From Reyranella aquatilis (lineage in GTDB: Bacteria; Pseudomonadota; Alphaproteobacteria; Reyranellales; Reyranellaceae): a stretch of 64,000 nt of DNA. Position numbers and translations under genes: made by a program. This document shows, piece after piece, positions 51,144 to 60,880 of the stretch; position 1 is the stretch's first letter, and every line of letters begins with the position of its first letter. Below the pieces are notes generated by a model. That model worked only from the letters and a program-made list of their open reading frames with translations, was not told the origin of the DNA and made no database searches. The stretch is from positions 1 through 64,000 of the forward strand of contig NZ_JAJISD010000013.1 of assembly GCF_020880995.1 (NCBI RefSeq). The letters are read 5' to 3'.

Positions 51144-52319
51144 ATGAGCGTTTCCTCCCCCCGCAGCCTCCCGTGGGCGCTGATCGGCGCCGCCTGCCTC
51201 GGATCCTTCGCTGCGACCTCGAGCGGCACCACGCGCGCGCCGTTCCTCCTGGAGATGGCGCACGACCTCGACGTCGCCATGCCGCTCGTCGCCAACCTCG
51301 TCTCGCTGACGGCGACGGCCTGGGGCATCACCTCGGCGCTGGGCGGCTGGATGTCCGACGTCATCGGCCGCCGGCCGATCCTGATCGCGGCCCCCTTCGC
51401 GCTCGCCCTCACGCTGGTGGCGCAGGCGGCGGCCGGCTCCTTCTTCTGGGTGGCGGTCTGGGCGGCGGCGGGCGGAGGCTGTGCCGGCGCCTTCACCGGC
51501 GTCGTGTTCGCGGAAGTCTCCTCTCGCGTGCACGACAGCCAACGCGGCCGCGCGCTCGGCTGGGTGATGAGCGGCCAGTCGCTCACCCTCGTCGTCGGCG
51601 TTCCGATGGCCGCCGCGATCGGCTCGATCGTGGGCTGGCGCGGCTGGCTGCTCTGCGTCGCAGGCCTCGCCATCGCGGCAGTGGTCGGCCTGTTCCTGAC
51701 GCTGGGTCGCGGCAGCGCGGGTCATACGCGCGGTACGGGCGCCCGTCCCTCGATGCGGTCCGCCCTCTCGCCGCGGGTCCTGGGGCTGCTCGGCACCGGT
51801 GTCGCCGAGCGCATCTGCTACGGGCTCGCGGTCGTCTACTTCGCCACCTTCATGCAGGTCACCTATCATATGACGCTGATCGAACTCGCCATCCCGCTGG
51901 CGGTGTTCGCGTTGGGCAACATCGCCGGCACCGTGGCGGGCGGCCAGCTCGCCGACCGGCTGCGCGACCGGCTCCTCACCTTCGCGGTCGCCATGGCGCT
52001 TTCGGGCGTGGCGGCGCTGGTCCTCTTCACCTGGCATCCCGGCCCCGCCGTCTCGGTCGCGGTCGGCTTCGTCTATGTGCTGTTCAATGCCCTCGGACGG
52101 CCGTCCTTCATGGCGTCGCTCGCCTCCGTCCCCGAAGACGTGCGGGGCACCGTGCTCGGGCTGAACGGCACGTCGGCGAGCGTGGGCTGGATTGGCGCCG
52201 CCGCACTCGGCGCGGTCATGATCGGCTCCGTCGGCTTCGAGGGCTTCGGTCCGCTCACCGCATTGCTCGCCTTGCTGGGTGCCGCCGGCGGCTTGCTCAG
52301 CCGCCGCACCCGCGCTTAA
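51144..52319 (+). CDS. MFS transporter
   Basis: A 391-residue protein with about 12 hydrophobic helices. GGWMSDVIGRRPILIAAPFA is the classic loop 2-3 motif (GxxxDxxGRR). GWVMSGQSLTLVVGVPMAAA lies in helices 5 of the DHA group, and GGQLADRLRDRLL is the repeated loop motif in the second half. It is probably a proton-driven efflux pump for small molecules. It starts at the ATG 51144, divergent from the solute-binding protein gene. Confidence 0.9.
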   Translation: MSVSSPRSLPWALIGAACLGSFAATSSGTTRAPFLLEMAHDLDVAMPLVANLVSLTATAWGITSALGGWMSDVIGRRPILIAAPFALALTLVAQAAAGSFFWVAVWAAAGGGCAGAFTGVVFAEVSSRVHDSQRGRALGWVMSGQSLTLVVGVPMAAAIGSIVGWRGWLLCVAGLAIAAVVGLFLTLGRGSAGHTRGTGARPSMRSALSPRVLGLLGTGVAERICYGLAVVYFATFMQVTYHMTLIELAIPLAVFALGNIAGTVAGGQLADRLRDRLLTFAVAMALSGVAALVLFTWHPGPAVSVAVGFVYVLFNALGRPSFMASLASVPEDVRGTVLGLNGTSASVGWIGAAALGAVMIGSVGFEGFGPLTALLALLGAAGGLLSRRTRA

Positions 52320-52387
52320 GGCAACGAATCGAGATTGCTACCATCAGTTGTTTTACATGTGGATAACACGACCCTAATGTTCTCCTC

Positions 52388-53443
52388 ATGTTCGATGGCA
52401 CGCCCGAGATGGAACTCGCGCCCGAGGAGCGCCGCGCCCGGCTAAGGCTGGCGCGCAGCGCCCGCATCGGCCCCGTCACCTTCCACGAGGCCTTGGCGCA
52501 TTTCGGATCCGCCCGCGCCGCCTGCACGACCCTCGCGACGGTGGCCGAGGCCTCGATCGAGCGCGAGGAGGCCGCCCTCGCAGCCCAGGCCGGCCGGTTT
52601 CTGGTTTTCGGAGATGCCCACTATCCCGCCGCGCTGGCCGCATTGCCCGACGCACCTCCGGTTCTCTCGGCACTCGGCGATCCCGCATGGCTCGCGCGGC
52701 CGATGCTGGCGATCGTCGGCGCGCGGGATGCCTCGCTGGCCGGCCGGCGCTTTGCCGCCGATCTCGCCACCTCCCTCGGGGCGTCAGGCTTCGTGATCGC
52801 GTCGGGCCTGGCCCGGGGCATCGACGCCGCCGCGCACGAAGCCTCACTCGAAACCGGGACAGTCGCCGTGCTCGCCTGCGGGGTGGATCAGGTCTATCCG
52901 CCGCATCATGCCGCCCTACAGGCCGCCATCGCCGAGCGCGGACTGATCCTCAGTGAGGCTCCCCTCGGCGCCCCGCCCACGGCCCGCGCATTCCCCCGCC
53001 GCAATCGCATCGTGAGCGGCCTCTCGGCGGGCGTCGTCGTCATCGAGGCCGCCGAGCGGTCGGGTTCGCTGATCACCGCGCAGCGCGCCGCCGAACAGGG
53101 ACGCGAGGTGTTCGTCGTGCCGGGGTCGCCCATGGATCCTCGCTACGCCGGATCCAATGGCCTCATTCGTGATGGGGCGATTCTGGTGCGCGACTCCAAC
53201 GATATTCTGAGCGTCCTCGGCCGCCCCTCCACAGTCCGCCAAGCCCCTGAGAATGCAAAGGAAATCCCGGGCGACGAAGCCTCCGCACGGATCGTGCAGG
53301 CACTGGGGGCCGTTCCCACCGCGGTTGACGAACTGGTGCGCCGGTGCCAAGTGTCCGCCGCCGCCGTTTCGGAGGTCCTGATGGCTCTCGAGCTGGAGGG
53401 TCGCCTGGAGAGGCACCGGGGTAACCGCGTTTCTCTGATTTAA
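52388..53443 (+). CDS. dprA: DNA-processing protein DprA
   Basis: A 351-residue protein. The Rossmann-like domain includes LAIVGARDASLAGRRFAADL, VIASGLARGIDAAAHEASLE, TVAVLACGVDQVYPPHH, RNRIVSGLSAGVVVIEAAER and SGSLITAQRAAEQGREVFVV. A C-terminal winged-helix (DML1-like) domain follows (IVQALGAVPTAVDELVRRC). DprA loads RecA on incoming single-stranded DNA in transformation. It is followed by topA after a 51-bp gap that contains a palindrome at its stop codon. Confidence 0.95.
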   Translation: MFDGTPEMELAPEERRARLRLARSARIGPVTFHEALAHFGSARAACTTLATVAEASIEREEAALAAQAGRFLVFGDAHYPAALAALPDAPPVLSALGDPAWLARPMLAIVGARDASLAGRRFAADLATSLGASGFVIASGLARGIDAAAHEASLETGTVAVLACGVDQVYPPHHAALQAAIAERGLILSEAPLGAPPTARAFPRRNRIVSGLSAGVVVIEAAERSGSLITAQRAAEQGREVFVVPGSPMDPRYAGSNGLIRDGAILVRDSNDILSVLGRPSTVRQAPENAKEIPGDEASARIVQALGAVPTAVDELVRRCQVSAAAVSEVLMALELEGRLERHRGNRVSLI

Positions 53444-53448
53444 ATCAG
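53435..53448. promoter_or_regulatory. Palindrome CTGATTTAAATCAG at the dprA stop, upstream of topA
   Basis: A perfect 14-bp palindrome that contains the dprA stop codon and lies 47 bases before the topA start in A/T-rich DNA. It could be an operator for topA or a weak terminator. The role is unproven. Confidence 0.4.
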
Positions 53449-53494
53449 TGATTTAGCTCCGGTATTTGATATTGAACTGGAGCATGTTCCGGCG

Positions 53495-56188
53495 ATGGAC
53501 GTACTGGTCGTCGAGTCCCCGGCCAAGGCTAAGACCATTGGGAAGTATCTGGGCCCCGGCTACACCGTGCTGGCCTCGTACGGTCATGTCCGCGACCTGC
53601 CGCCCAAGGATGGTTCGGTCCGACCCGATGAAGATTTCGCCATGGACTGGGAGGTCGACGCCCAGTCGCAGAAGCGCATCGACGCCATCGCCCACGCCGT
53701 CAGCAAGGGCGGCAAGCTCTACCTCGCAACCGACCCGGATCGCGAGGGCGAGGCCATTTCGTGGCACGTGCTCGACATCCTGCAGCGCAAGAAGGCGCTG
53801 AAGGACGTCGACGTCAAGCGAGTCACCTTCAATGCCATCACCAAGCAGTCAGTGCTCGACGCAGTCGCCCATCCGCGCGACCTCGACCAGCCGCTGATCG
53901 ACGCCTATCTCGCCCGCCGCGCCCTCGACTACCTGGTGGGATTCACCCTCTCGCCGGTGCTGTGGCGCAAGCTGCCCGGCAGCCGTTCGGCCGGCCGCGT
54001 ACAGTCGGTCGCGCTGCGCCTGATCTGTGAGCGCGAATCCGAGATCGAGGTCTTCAAGAGCCGCGAGTACTGGACGGTCGACGCCTATTTCGGCACCGCC
54101 AAGAAGCAGGTGCTGAAGGCCCGTCTCACCCATCTCGACGGCCGCAAGCTCGACAAGTTCGACCTCGACACGAAGGAACGTGCCGAGCAGGCCAAGCGCG
54201 AGATCGAGCGCCGCGCCTTCGCGGTGTCGTCGATTGACCGTCGGCAGGTCCGGCGCAACCCGCCGCCGCCCTTCATCACCTCGACCCTGCAGCAGGAAGC
54301 CTCGCGCAAGCTCGGCCTCGGCGCCGCCACCGCCATGCGCATCGCCCAGCGCCTGTACGAAGGCGTCGACATCGGCGGCGAGACGGTCGGCCTCATCACC
54401 TATATGCGTACCGACGGCGTGCAGCTCGCGCCCGAGGCGATCGGCCAGACCCGCCGCCTGATCGAGACCAAGTATGGCGCGTCTTACGTCCCGGCCAGCC
54501 CGCGCATCTATTCGTCGAAGGCCAAGAATGCCCAGGAAGCGCACGAGGCGATCCGCCCGACGGATCTCTTCCGCACGCCGCAGGACGTCGCGGCCTACCT
54601 CGACAGGGACCAGCTGGGCCTCTACGAGCTGATCTGGAAGCGCACGGTCGCCAGCCAGATGGAAAGCGCCGTGCTCGACCAGGTCACGGTCGACATCGCC
54701 AGCGGCGACAAGACCGTGCAGCTGCGCGCCACCGGGTCGGTCGTGAAGTTCAACGGCTTCCTTGCACTCTACGACGAGGGCCAGGACGACAAGAACGAGG
54801 ACGACGAGTCCGGCACCATCCTGCCCGACGTGGCGGAGAACGAGGCGATGGAACGGCGCGAGGTCGTGCCGGAACAGCATTTCACCGAGCCGCCGCCGCG
54901 ATACTCGGAAGCCAGCCTCGTGAAGAAGCTCGAGGAGCTCGGCATCGGCCGCCCCTCGACCTACGCCAGCATCATCGAGGTCCTGCAGCGCCGCAACTAC
55001 GTGCGCCTCGACCGCAAGCGATTCATTCCAGAGGATCGCGGCCGCATCGTCACGGCCTTCCTGCAGACCTACTTCCCGCGCTACGTCGAATACGGCTTCA
55101 CCGCCCATCTCGAGGAAGAGCTGGACGATATTTCCAGCGGCAAGATCGACTGGCACGAGGTGCTGCGCGAGTTCTGGAAGGCCTTTTCGGCGGCGGTCGG
55201 CGAGACCAAGGATCTTCGCGTCAGCGAGGTCCTCGACAAGCTCGACGAGGAGCTTGGCCCGCACTTCTTTCCTGCCAACGACAATGGCGGAAAGAACCCG
55301 CGTGACTGCCCGTCCTGCGCCAACGGCCGCCTCGGGCTGAAGCTCGGCAAGTTCGGCGCCTTCATCGGCTGCTCGAACTATCCCGAGTGCCGCTTCACGC
55401 GAAAGCTCGGCATCGTCGACGCCGAGGCCGATGCAGCCAGCGGCGAGAATCTTGACGGCCCCAAGATCTTGGGAGTCGACCCGGTGACGGGCAAGCAGGT
55501 GACCCTGCGCAAGGGCCCCTACGGTCTCTACGTCCAGCTGGGCGAGCCGGAAGGCAAGGAGAAGCCCAAGCGCCAGTCGCTGCTGCGCGACATGACACCG
55601 AGCGACCTGACGCTCGAGAAGGCGCTGGCGCTGCTCTCCCTGCCGCGCGAACTGGGCCCCCATCCCGAGGACGGCGAAGTGATCCTGGCCGGCGTCGGCC
55701 GCTTCGGCCCCTATGTGAAGCATGGGCCGAAATACAAATCGATCCCATCCGACGAGAGCGTGCTCGAGATCGGCATGAACCGCGCCGTGGCCCTGCTCGC
55801 GGAGGCGAAGAACCCGCGCGGCCGCGCCGCCGCCAAGCCGATCCGCAGCATCGGCAACCACCCGTCCGACGAGGCGCCCGTCGAACTATACGACGGCCGA
55901 TACGGCCCCTACGTGAAGCACGGCGGCATCAACGCCACGGTTCCCCGCGACATCAAGCCCGAAGACCTGACGCTCGACCAGGCGATCGCGCTGCTGGCCG
56001 AGCGCGCCGCCAAGGGCGGGGGCAAGAAAAAGCCCGCACGCGCGAAGAAGGCCGCGCCCGCGGCGGCCAACGACGCCGGCTCCAAGCCCAAGGCGAAGAA
56101 GGCCGCCGCGAAGAAGAAGCCGGCGGCGAAGAAGAAAGCCGCGAAGGCCAAGGACGACGCCCCGCCCCGAACCGGCACCGATGGCTAA
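53495..56188 (+). CDS. topA: DNA topoisomerase I
   Basis: An 897-residue type IA enzyme. The Toprim domain has MDVLVVESPAKAKTIGKYLG and TDPDREGEAISWH. The active-site Tyr lies in GLITYMRTDGVQLA, and IGRPSTYASIIEVLQRRNYV is the next conserved block. One four-Cys zinc ribbon is present (CPSCANGRLG to CSNYPECRF). Three glycine-rich repeats follow (GPYGLYVQLG, GRFGPYVKHG, GRYGPYVKHG), then a Lys/Ala tail typical of alphaproteobacteria that binds DNA. It removes negative supercoils. Its end overlaps the start of rnr by 8 bases. Confidence 0.96.
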   Translation: MDVLVVESPAKAKTIGKYLGPGYTVLASYGHVRDLPPKDGSVRPDEDFAMDWEVDAQSQKRIDAIAHAVSKGGKLYLATDPDREGEAISWHVLDILQRKKALKDVDVKRVTFNAITKQSVLDAVAHPRDLDQPLIDAYLARRALDYLVGFTLSPVLWRKLPGSRSAGRVQSVALRLICERESEIEVFKSREYWTVDAYFGTAKKQVLKARLTHLDGRKLDKFDLDTKERAEQAKREIERRAFAVSSIDRRQVRRNPPPPFITSTLQQEASRKLGLGAATAMRIAQRLYEGVDIGGETVGLITYMRTDGVQLAPEAIGQTRRLIETKYGASYVPASPRIYSSKAKNAQEAHEAIRPTDLFRTPQDVAAYLDRDQLGLYELIWKRTVASQMESAVLDQVTVDIASGDKTVQLRATGSVVKFNGFLALYDEGQDDKNEDDESGTILPDVAENEAMERREVVPEQHFTEPPPRYSEASLVKKLEELGIGRPSTYASIIEVLQRRNYVRLDRKRFIPEDRGRIVTAFLQTYFPRYVEYGFTAHLEEELDDISSGKIDWHEVLREFWKAFSAAVGETKDLRVSEVLDKLDEELGPHFFPANDNGGKNPRDCPSCANGRLGLKLGKFGAFIGCSNYPECRFTRKLGIVDAEADAASGENLDGPKILGVDPVTGKQVTLRKGPYGLYVQLGEPEGKEKPKRQSLLRDMTPSDLTLEKALALLSLPRELGPHPEDGEVILAGVGRFGPYVKHGPKYKSIPSDESVLEIGMNRAVALLAEAKNPRGRAAAKPIRSIGNHPSDEAPVELYDGRYGPYVKHGGINATVPRDIKPEDLTLDQAIALLAERAAKGGGKKKPARAKKAAPAAANDAGSKPKAKKAAAKKKPAAKKKAAKAKDDAPPRTGTDG

Positions 56189-58457
56189 GGGCAAGGTCCC
56201 GACTCGCGACGAACTGCTGGCCTTCATCCGCGAGAACGAAACGCCTGTCGGCAAGCGCGAGATCGCCCGCGCCTACGGGTTGAAGGGCGACCAGCGTATC
56301 GAGCTCAAGGAACTTCTCCGCGACCTGCGCGATGCCGGCGACATCGCGCCCGACCGCGCCAAGACCTTCCGCGACCCGCAGGCGCTCACTGAGACCGCCG
56401 TGCTGGAAATCGTCACCGTCGACAGCGACGGCCATCTTCTGGCGGTGCCGCGCCGCCACGACGATGAGAAGGACGGACCGGCGCCGCGCATCGAGGTCGT
56501 GGTGCCCTCCTCGCGCACCGTGCCGGCGCCGGCCGTCGGCGATCGCGTGCTCGCGAGCCTGAAGCGCCGCGGCAAGAACACCTACGAGGCGCGCATCATC
56601 CGCCGGCTGGGCAGCGGCCCGAAGAAGATCCTCGGCCTCTACGAGGAGCCCGACGGCCGCCACGGGCTCGGTCTGGTCACGCCGACCGACCGCAAGCTGC
56701 GTCGCGAGTTCGACGTGCGCCCCAACGACCGGAACGGCGCCCTGCCCGGCGACATCGTCTGGATCGAGGAGACCGGCGGCGCGCTGACGCGGCGGGCTCG
56801 CGTGGTCGAGCGCATCGGCCCGATGAGCGATCCGCGCACCGTCAGCCTGATCGCCATCGCCGCCAACGACATCCCGGTCGATTTCCCCGAAGCCGCGCTC
56901 GAGGAGGCCGAGAAGGCCCGGGCCGCCCCGATGGGCGATCGCCTCGACCTGCGCGACGTGCCGCTGGTCACGATCGACGGCGAGGACGCGCGCGACTTCG
57001 ACGACGCGGTGTTCGCGGAACCCGATCCCGACCATCCCGGCGGCTGGCGCCTGCTCGTCGCCATCGCCGACGTCGCCTGGTACGTGCGCCACGACCGGCC
57101 GCTCGACCGCGCCGCCTACCGCCGCGGCACCTCGGTCTACTTCCCCGACCGCGTCGTGCCGATGCTGCCCGAGCAGCTCTCGAACCACTGGTGCTCGCTG
57201 GTCCCGCGCGAGGACCGGCCGGTGCTGGTGGCGGAGATGTGGATCGACGCCCAGGGCCACCTGAAGCGCCACAAGTTCCACCGCGCCATGATGCGCTCGG
57301 CCGCCCGTCTCACCTACAACCGCGTGCAGCACGCCATGAACGGCATGCCGGACGCGGAGATCGAGCCGCTGATGGACCGGGTCGTGCGCCCGCTCTACGG
57401 CGCCTATCGCGTTTTGCTGGCGGCCCGCGAGGCGCGCGGTGCGCTCGATCTCGACCTGCCCGAGCGACTGGTGACTCTGGGCAAGGATGGCCACATTGCG
57501 AAGATCGGCGTGCGCGAACGCCTCGACAGCCACAAGCTGATCGAGGAGTTCATGGTGCTGGCCAACGTGGCCGCGGCCCAGGCGCTGGAGCAGCGCCACG
57601 CGCCCTGCCTCTACCGCGTCCACGACCAGCCCGACCTCGCCAAGCTCGAGGCCCTGCGCGAGTTCCTCGGCACGCTGGGCCTCAAGGTCCCGACCGGCCA
57701 GCGGCTGCGCCCCGCCGACCTCAACCGCATCCTCAGCGAGGTTGCCGACAAGCCGGTGTCGCAGCTGGTCAGCCAGACGGTGCTGCGCAGCCAGAGCCAG
57801 GCGGTCTACAGCCCGGACAATCTCGGCCATTTCGGCCTGGCCCTCGCCCGCTACGCGCACTTCACCTCGCCGATCCGGCGCTTCCCCGATCTCATCGTCC
57901 ATCGCGCGCTGATCGCCGCCTACGGACTGGGCGAAGGCGGCCTCGTTGCCGACGACAAGGGCCGCTTTACCGAGTTCGGCGAGCACCTGTCGATGTGCGA
58001 GCGCCGCGCGGTCGCGGCCGAGCGCAGCGCCATGGACCGCTACGTCGCCAACTTCATGGCGGGACATGTCGGTGCCGTCTTCCCCGGTCGCGTCTCCAGC
58101 GTCACCCGGTTCGGCCTGTTCGCCTCGCTGGAAGGAACCGGCGCCGACGGCCTCATCCCGATCCGCTCGCTGGGTCAGGAATTCTTCCGCCACGACGAGG
58201 GCCGCCAGGTGTTGATCGGCGAGCGGACCGGCGAGACGTTCGGCTTGGGCGACCGGCTGCAGCTCAAGCTGGTCGAGGCCGATGCCGCCACGGGCGGCCT
58301 GATGTTCGAGATCGTCGACGTGATCGAGCGGGTCGAACGGCAGGCCGCGCCGCGCAGCTTCCGGGCGCCCCCGGGCAAGGATCGTCGTGGTCCGCCGCGG
58401 CGTCCGGTCGCGCATCGCGGGCCGCCACGGGACAAAGGGTCACGCCGACGAAAGTGA
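56181..58457 (+). CDS. rnr: Ribonuclease R
   Basis: A 758-residue RNase II-superfamily exonuclease. The N-terminal winged helix has DELLAFIRENETPVGKREIA, and cold-shock domains follow. The RNB catalytic domain has the Asp cluster in VTIDGEDARDFDDAVFAEPD. HRAMMRSAARLTYNRVQHAM and YAHFTSPIRRFPDLIVHRAL follow, then an S1 domain (GAVFPGRVSSVTRFGLFASL) and a basic tail. It degrades structured RNA 3-prime to 5-prime. It starts inside the end of topA. Confidence 0.96.
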   Translation: MAKGKVPTRDELLAFIRENETPVGKREIARAYGLKGDQRIELKELLRDLRDAGDIAPDRAKTFRDPQALTETAVLEIVTVDSDGHLLAVPRRHDDEKDGPAPRIEVVVPSSRTVPAPAVGDRVLASLKRRGKNTYEARIIRRLGSGPKKILGLYEEPDGRHGLGLVTPTDRKLRREFDVRPNDRNGALPGDIVWIEETGGALTRRARVVERIGPMSDPRTVSLIAIAANDIPVDFPEAALEEAEKARAAPMGDRLDLRDVPLVTIDGEDARDFDDAVFAEPDPDHPGGWRLLVAIADVAWYVRHDRPLDRAAYRRGTSVYFPDRVVPMLPEQLSNHWCSLVPREDRPVLVAEMWIDAQGHLKRHKFHRAMMRSAARLTYNRVQHAMNGMPDAEIEPLMDRVVRPLYGAYRVLLAAREARGALDLDLPERLVTLGKDGHIAKIGVRERLDSHKLIEEFMVLANVAAAQALEQRHAPCLYRVHDQPDLAKLEALREFLGTLGLKVPTGQRLRPADLNRILSEVADKPVSQLVSQTVLRSQSQAVYSPDNLGHFGLALARYAHFTSPIRRFPDLIVHRALIAAYGLGEGGLVADDKGRFTEFGEHLSMCERRAVAAERSAMDRYVANFMAGHVGAVFPGRVSSVTRFGLFASLEGTGADGLIPIRSLGQEFFRHDEGRQVLIGERTGETFGLGDRLQLKLVEADAATGGLMFEIVDVIERVERQAAPRSFRAPPGKDRRGPPRRPVAHRGPPRDKGSRRRK

Positions 58458-58479
58458 GCCGGGGGCCCATCCTGCCTCC

Positions 58480-58884
58480 ATGAACGGCGATTACGCTCCG
58501 GTCGATTTCTGGACCGCCCTGATACGAGGCTGGCACGGCCGCTGCCCGCGCTGCAACAGCGGGCGCCTGTTCAGCTCCTACCTCAAGATGAAGAGCCGCT
58601 GCGACTGCTGCGACTTGGCGCTCGAACCGTTTCGCGCCGATGACGCGCCCGCCTACTTTACGATCTTCATCGTCGGTCACATCGTCGTTCCCCTGGTCCT
58701 CCTGGTGGAACGCTGGGGGACCGAGCCGCCGCTGTGGGTGCACGCCCTGCTGTGGCTGCCGCTGTCCGTCGTGCTCGCCCTCTTCCTGCTGCCGAAGATC
58801 AAGGGCGCCGTAATTGCGCTGCTTTGGGCCCAGAAGATCGCCGCGCCGAAGGCCGCAACCGGGAGCTTCGACCCCTCGGCCTGA
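58480..58884 (+). CDS. DUF983 membrane protein with zinc ribbon
   Basis: A 134-residue protein. WTALIRGWHGRCPRCNSGRL and CDCCDLAL give a CxxC-x(n)-CxxC knuckle at residues about 21-50. Two hydrophobic helices follow (FTIFIVGHIVVPLVLLVERW, ALLWLPLSVVLALFLLPKIK). This is the DUF983 pattern, a small inner-membrane family of unknown role often near cytochrome oxidase or rnr genes. It starts at the ATG 58480, 22 bases after the rnr stop. Confidence 0.85.
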   Translation: MNGDYAPVDFWTALIRGWHGRCPRCNSGRLFSSYLKMKSRCDCCDLALEPFRADDAPAYFTIFIVGHIVVPLVLLVERWGTEPPLWVHALLWLPLSVVLALFLLPKIKGAVIALLWAQKIAAPKAATGSFDPSA

Positions 58885-58933
58885 AGGTCGTGGCCGCCTG
58901 CCGACGGCCTGTGGTATGGTGTTGGCGCAGGGT

Positions 58934-60532
58934 ATGAATTTGCTTCAGCTCCCTTTCCTCGGATCCATGCTGCCACGCGCGGCCCTGTCGCTCGTGGCCG
59001 CGTGTCTCGTGGTTTCCTGCGCCACCGCCCCGGATGTCCCGGAGCGTCAGGCCGAGAACCGCCCCCCTTCCGTTGCCGCGGACGCCGGCTTCGACCGGGT
59101 CATGCTCCAGGCCTACCGGGCGATCGGCGACCGCCATCTCTACGAGCCCAATTTCCGCAATCTTTCGGTCGAAGCCTATCGCGGCTTCGTCAGCAGCGAC
59201 CCGTCGCTCGTCCTCGAGGCCAGCGACAGAACGCTGGTGGTGAAGCGCGACGGCAAGGAGATCCTGGTCCGCCCCGTCCCCGCCGACACCGCGGATGCGC
59301 GGGCCTGGGGAACGACCCTGGTCGAACTGATGTCCGGTTCGCTCGATGCGTCACCTGCTCTGCAGAAGACCGACCGGCAGGCGCTCATCCGGCAGGCGAT
59401 GACCGCGACGACCAAGCAGCTCGACCGCAACAGCCGCTATGCCGATCCGGACGAGGCGCGGGACAACCGCTTCCAGCGCGACGGCGGCGGCGGCATCGGT
59501 ATCACCGTCGAGCGGACCGACGAGAAGAAGATCCTGATTCGTGCCGTCCAGGAGGGCTCTCCCGCCGACAGGGCCGGGGTGAAGGTCGGCGACCAGATCC
59601 TCGCCATCGATTCCGAATCGATGATGGACCGCCCGCTATCGGACGTCGTGGCCAAGCTGCGCGGCCCGGTCGGTGCGGCCGTCACCATGACCGTGCTGCG
59701 CCCCTCGCAGGGCGCCGAGATCAGCGTGCCGATGAGGCGCGGCCGGATCGTGCCGACGACGGTGGTCTACGAGCGCCGCGGCGACGTGGCGCTGATCCAC
59801 CTCACCGGCTTCAACACCGCGACGACCGAGAATCTGCGCGCCGCCCTCGACAAGGCCAGGGCCGACATCGGCAAGGACCTGACCGGGGTGATCATCGACA
59901 TGCGCTCCAATCGCGGCGGCCTGCTCGACCAGGCCCAGTCGGTGTCGGAAGTGTTCATTGGCGACGGCACGATCTTCTCGACCAACGGGCGGCACCCCGA
60001 CAGCCGGCGCACCTACCGCAGTTCGAACGGCCGCCCCAATGCCGGCCAGCTCCCGATCGTCGTCCTGATGAACGGCGGCTCGGCTTCGGCGGCCGAGATC
60101 GTGGCGGCGGCCCTGCAGGACCGCGGCCGCGCCGTGGTGATCGGGACCACCAGCTATGGCAAGGGGACCGTCCAGACGGTCGTCCGTCTGGCCAACGAAG
60201 GCGAACTGATCCTCACCTGGTCGCGTCTGCAGGCCCCGTCCGGCTACACCTGGAACGAGCTGGGCGTGCTGCCCAACATCTGCACCTCCAAGGTCGGCGA
60301 TGCCAGCAAGGTCGGCACGGCCACAGTCGATTCCAACCATGCTTCGCTGATGCGCTGGCACGCGCTGCGCAACCCGACCCAGCAGGAGGTCGCCGACCTG
60401 CGCAAGATCTGCCCGCCGGGCGATGCCGCCCCGGAGGCCGACGTCGATCTGGCCGTCCGCCTGCTGCGGGATCGGGCCCTTTATGCCCATGCCGTGCAAT
60501 CTGCGACCTACCAGGCCGCCGCCCGTCCCTAG
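58934..60532 (+). CDS. S41-family (C-terminal processing) peptidase, probable lipoprotein
   Basis: A 532-residue protein. The signal sequence ends in AACLVVSCA, a lipobox-like V-S-C, so anchoring to a membrane is likely. An N-terminal domain (about 60-170) and a PDZ domain (GGIGITVERTDEKKILIRAV through VKVGDQILAIDS) are followed by the protease core. The core has GVIIDMRSNRGGLLDQAQSV, the nucleophile Ser in MNGGSASAAEIVAAAL, and the Lys in TSYGKGTVQTV. It should cleave periplasmic proteins at their C-terminus, with a Ser-Lys dyad. An alternative start at 58916 adds six residues. Confidence 0.88.
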   Translation: MNLLQLPFLGSMLPRAALSLVAACLVVSCATAPDVPERQAENRPPSVAADAGFDRVMLQAYRAIGDRHLYEPNFRNLSVEAYRGFVSSDPSLVLEASDRTLVVKRDGKEILVRPVPADTADARAWGTTLVELMSGSLDASPALQKTDRQALIRQAMTATTKQLDRNSRYADPDEARDNRFQRDGGGGIGITVERTDEKKILIRAVQEGSPADRAGVKVGDQILAIDSESMMDRPLSDVVAKLRGPVGAAVTMTVLRPSQGAEISVPMRRGRIVPTTVVYERRGDVALIHLTGFNTATTENLRAALDKARADIGKDLTGVIIDMRSNRGGLLDQAQSVSEVFIGDGTIFSTNGRHPDSRRTYRSSNGRPNAGQLPIVVLMNGGSASAAEIVAAALQDRGRAVVIGTTSYGKGTVQTVVRLANEGELILTWSRLQAPSGYTWNELGVLPNICTSKVGDASKVGTATVDSNHASLMRWHALRNPTQQEVADLRKICPPGDAAPEADVDLAVRLLRDRALYAHAVQSATYQAAARP

Positions 60533-60614
60533 GCTCTGCGCTTGACACGGCACGCCTGCTGACTACTTTGCACGCCTCTGCGAATTCGCCCTCCAGGGCT
60601 TAAGGACAATCGAC

Positions 60615-60782
60615 ATGGCCAAGCCGACTTCCATCCTGATCAAGATGATCTCCAGCGCCGACACCGGTTTCTTCTACGTGACCAAGAAGAACCCGCGCAC
60701 CAAGACCGAGAAGCTCGAACTCAAGAAGTACGATCCGGTCGCGCGCAAGCACGTCGTGTTCAAGGAATCGAAGATCAAGTAG
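60615..60782 (+). CDS. rpmG: 50S ribosomal protein L33, zinc-independent form
   Basis: A 55-residue protein: MAKPTSILIKMISSADTGFF, then YVTKKNPRTKTEKLELKKYD, then the end VARKHVVFKESKIK. This is L33. The CxxC pairs of the zinc form are absent (the C-minus paralogue), which is usual in alphaproteobacteria. The start at 60615 follows AAGGACA. A strong terminator lies 31 bases after the stop, so it is a single-gene unit. Confidence 0.95.
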   Translation: MAKPTSILIKMISSADTGFFYVTKKNPRTKTEKLELKKYDPVARKHVVFKESKIK

Positions 60783-60812
60783 CAACCTGCCGCTCTGCAG
60801 GTTCGACGACCG

Positions 60813-60836
60813 AGCCGCCCTTCCGGGCGGCTTTTT
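60813..60836 (+). terminator. Rho-independent terminator of rpmG
   Basis: AGCCGCCC (60813-60820), loop TTCC, GGGCGGCT (60825-60832) and a run of T. A textbook intrinsic terminator 31 bases after the L33 stop. Confidence 0.9.
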
Positions 60837-60880
60837 CGTGGGATAGGCTCCCGCGCAATCCAACGAGGAGGAGAGAGACT

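Noticed and set aside
53849..55861. 670-residue open frame on the minus strand inside topA
   Set aside because: Antisense to topA, with no recognisable motif; topA motifs are complete on the plus strand.
55953..58415. 820-residue open frame antisense to rnr
   Set aside because: GC-skewed shadow of the RNase R gene; no family and no ribosome binding site.
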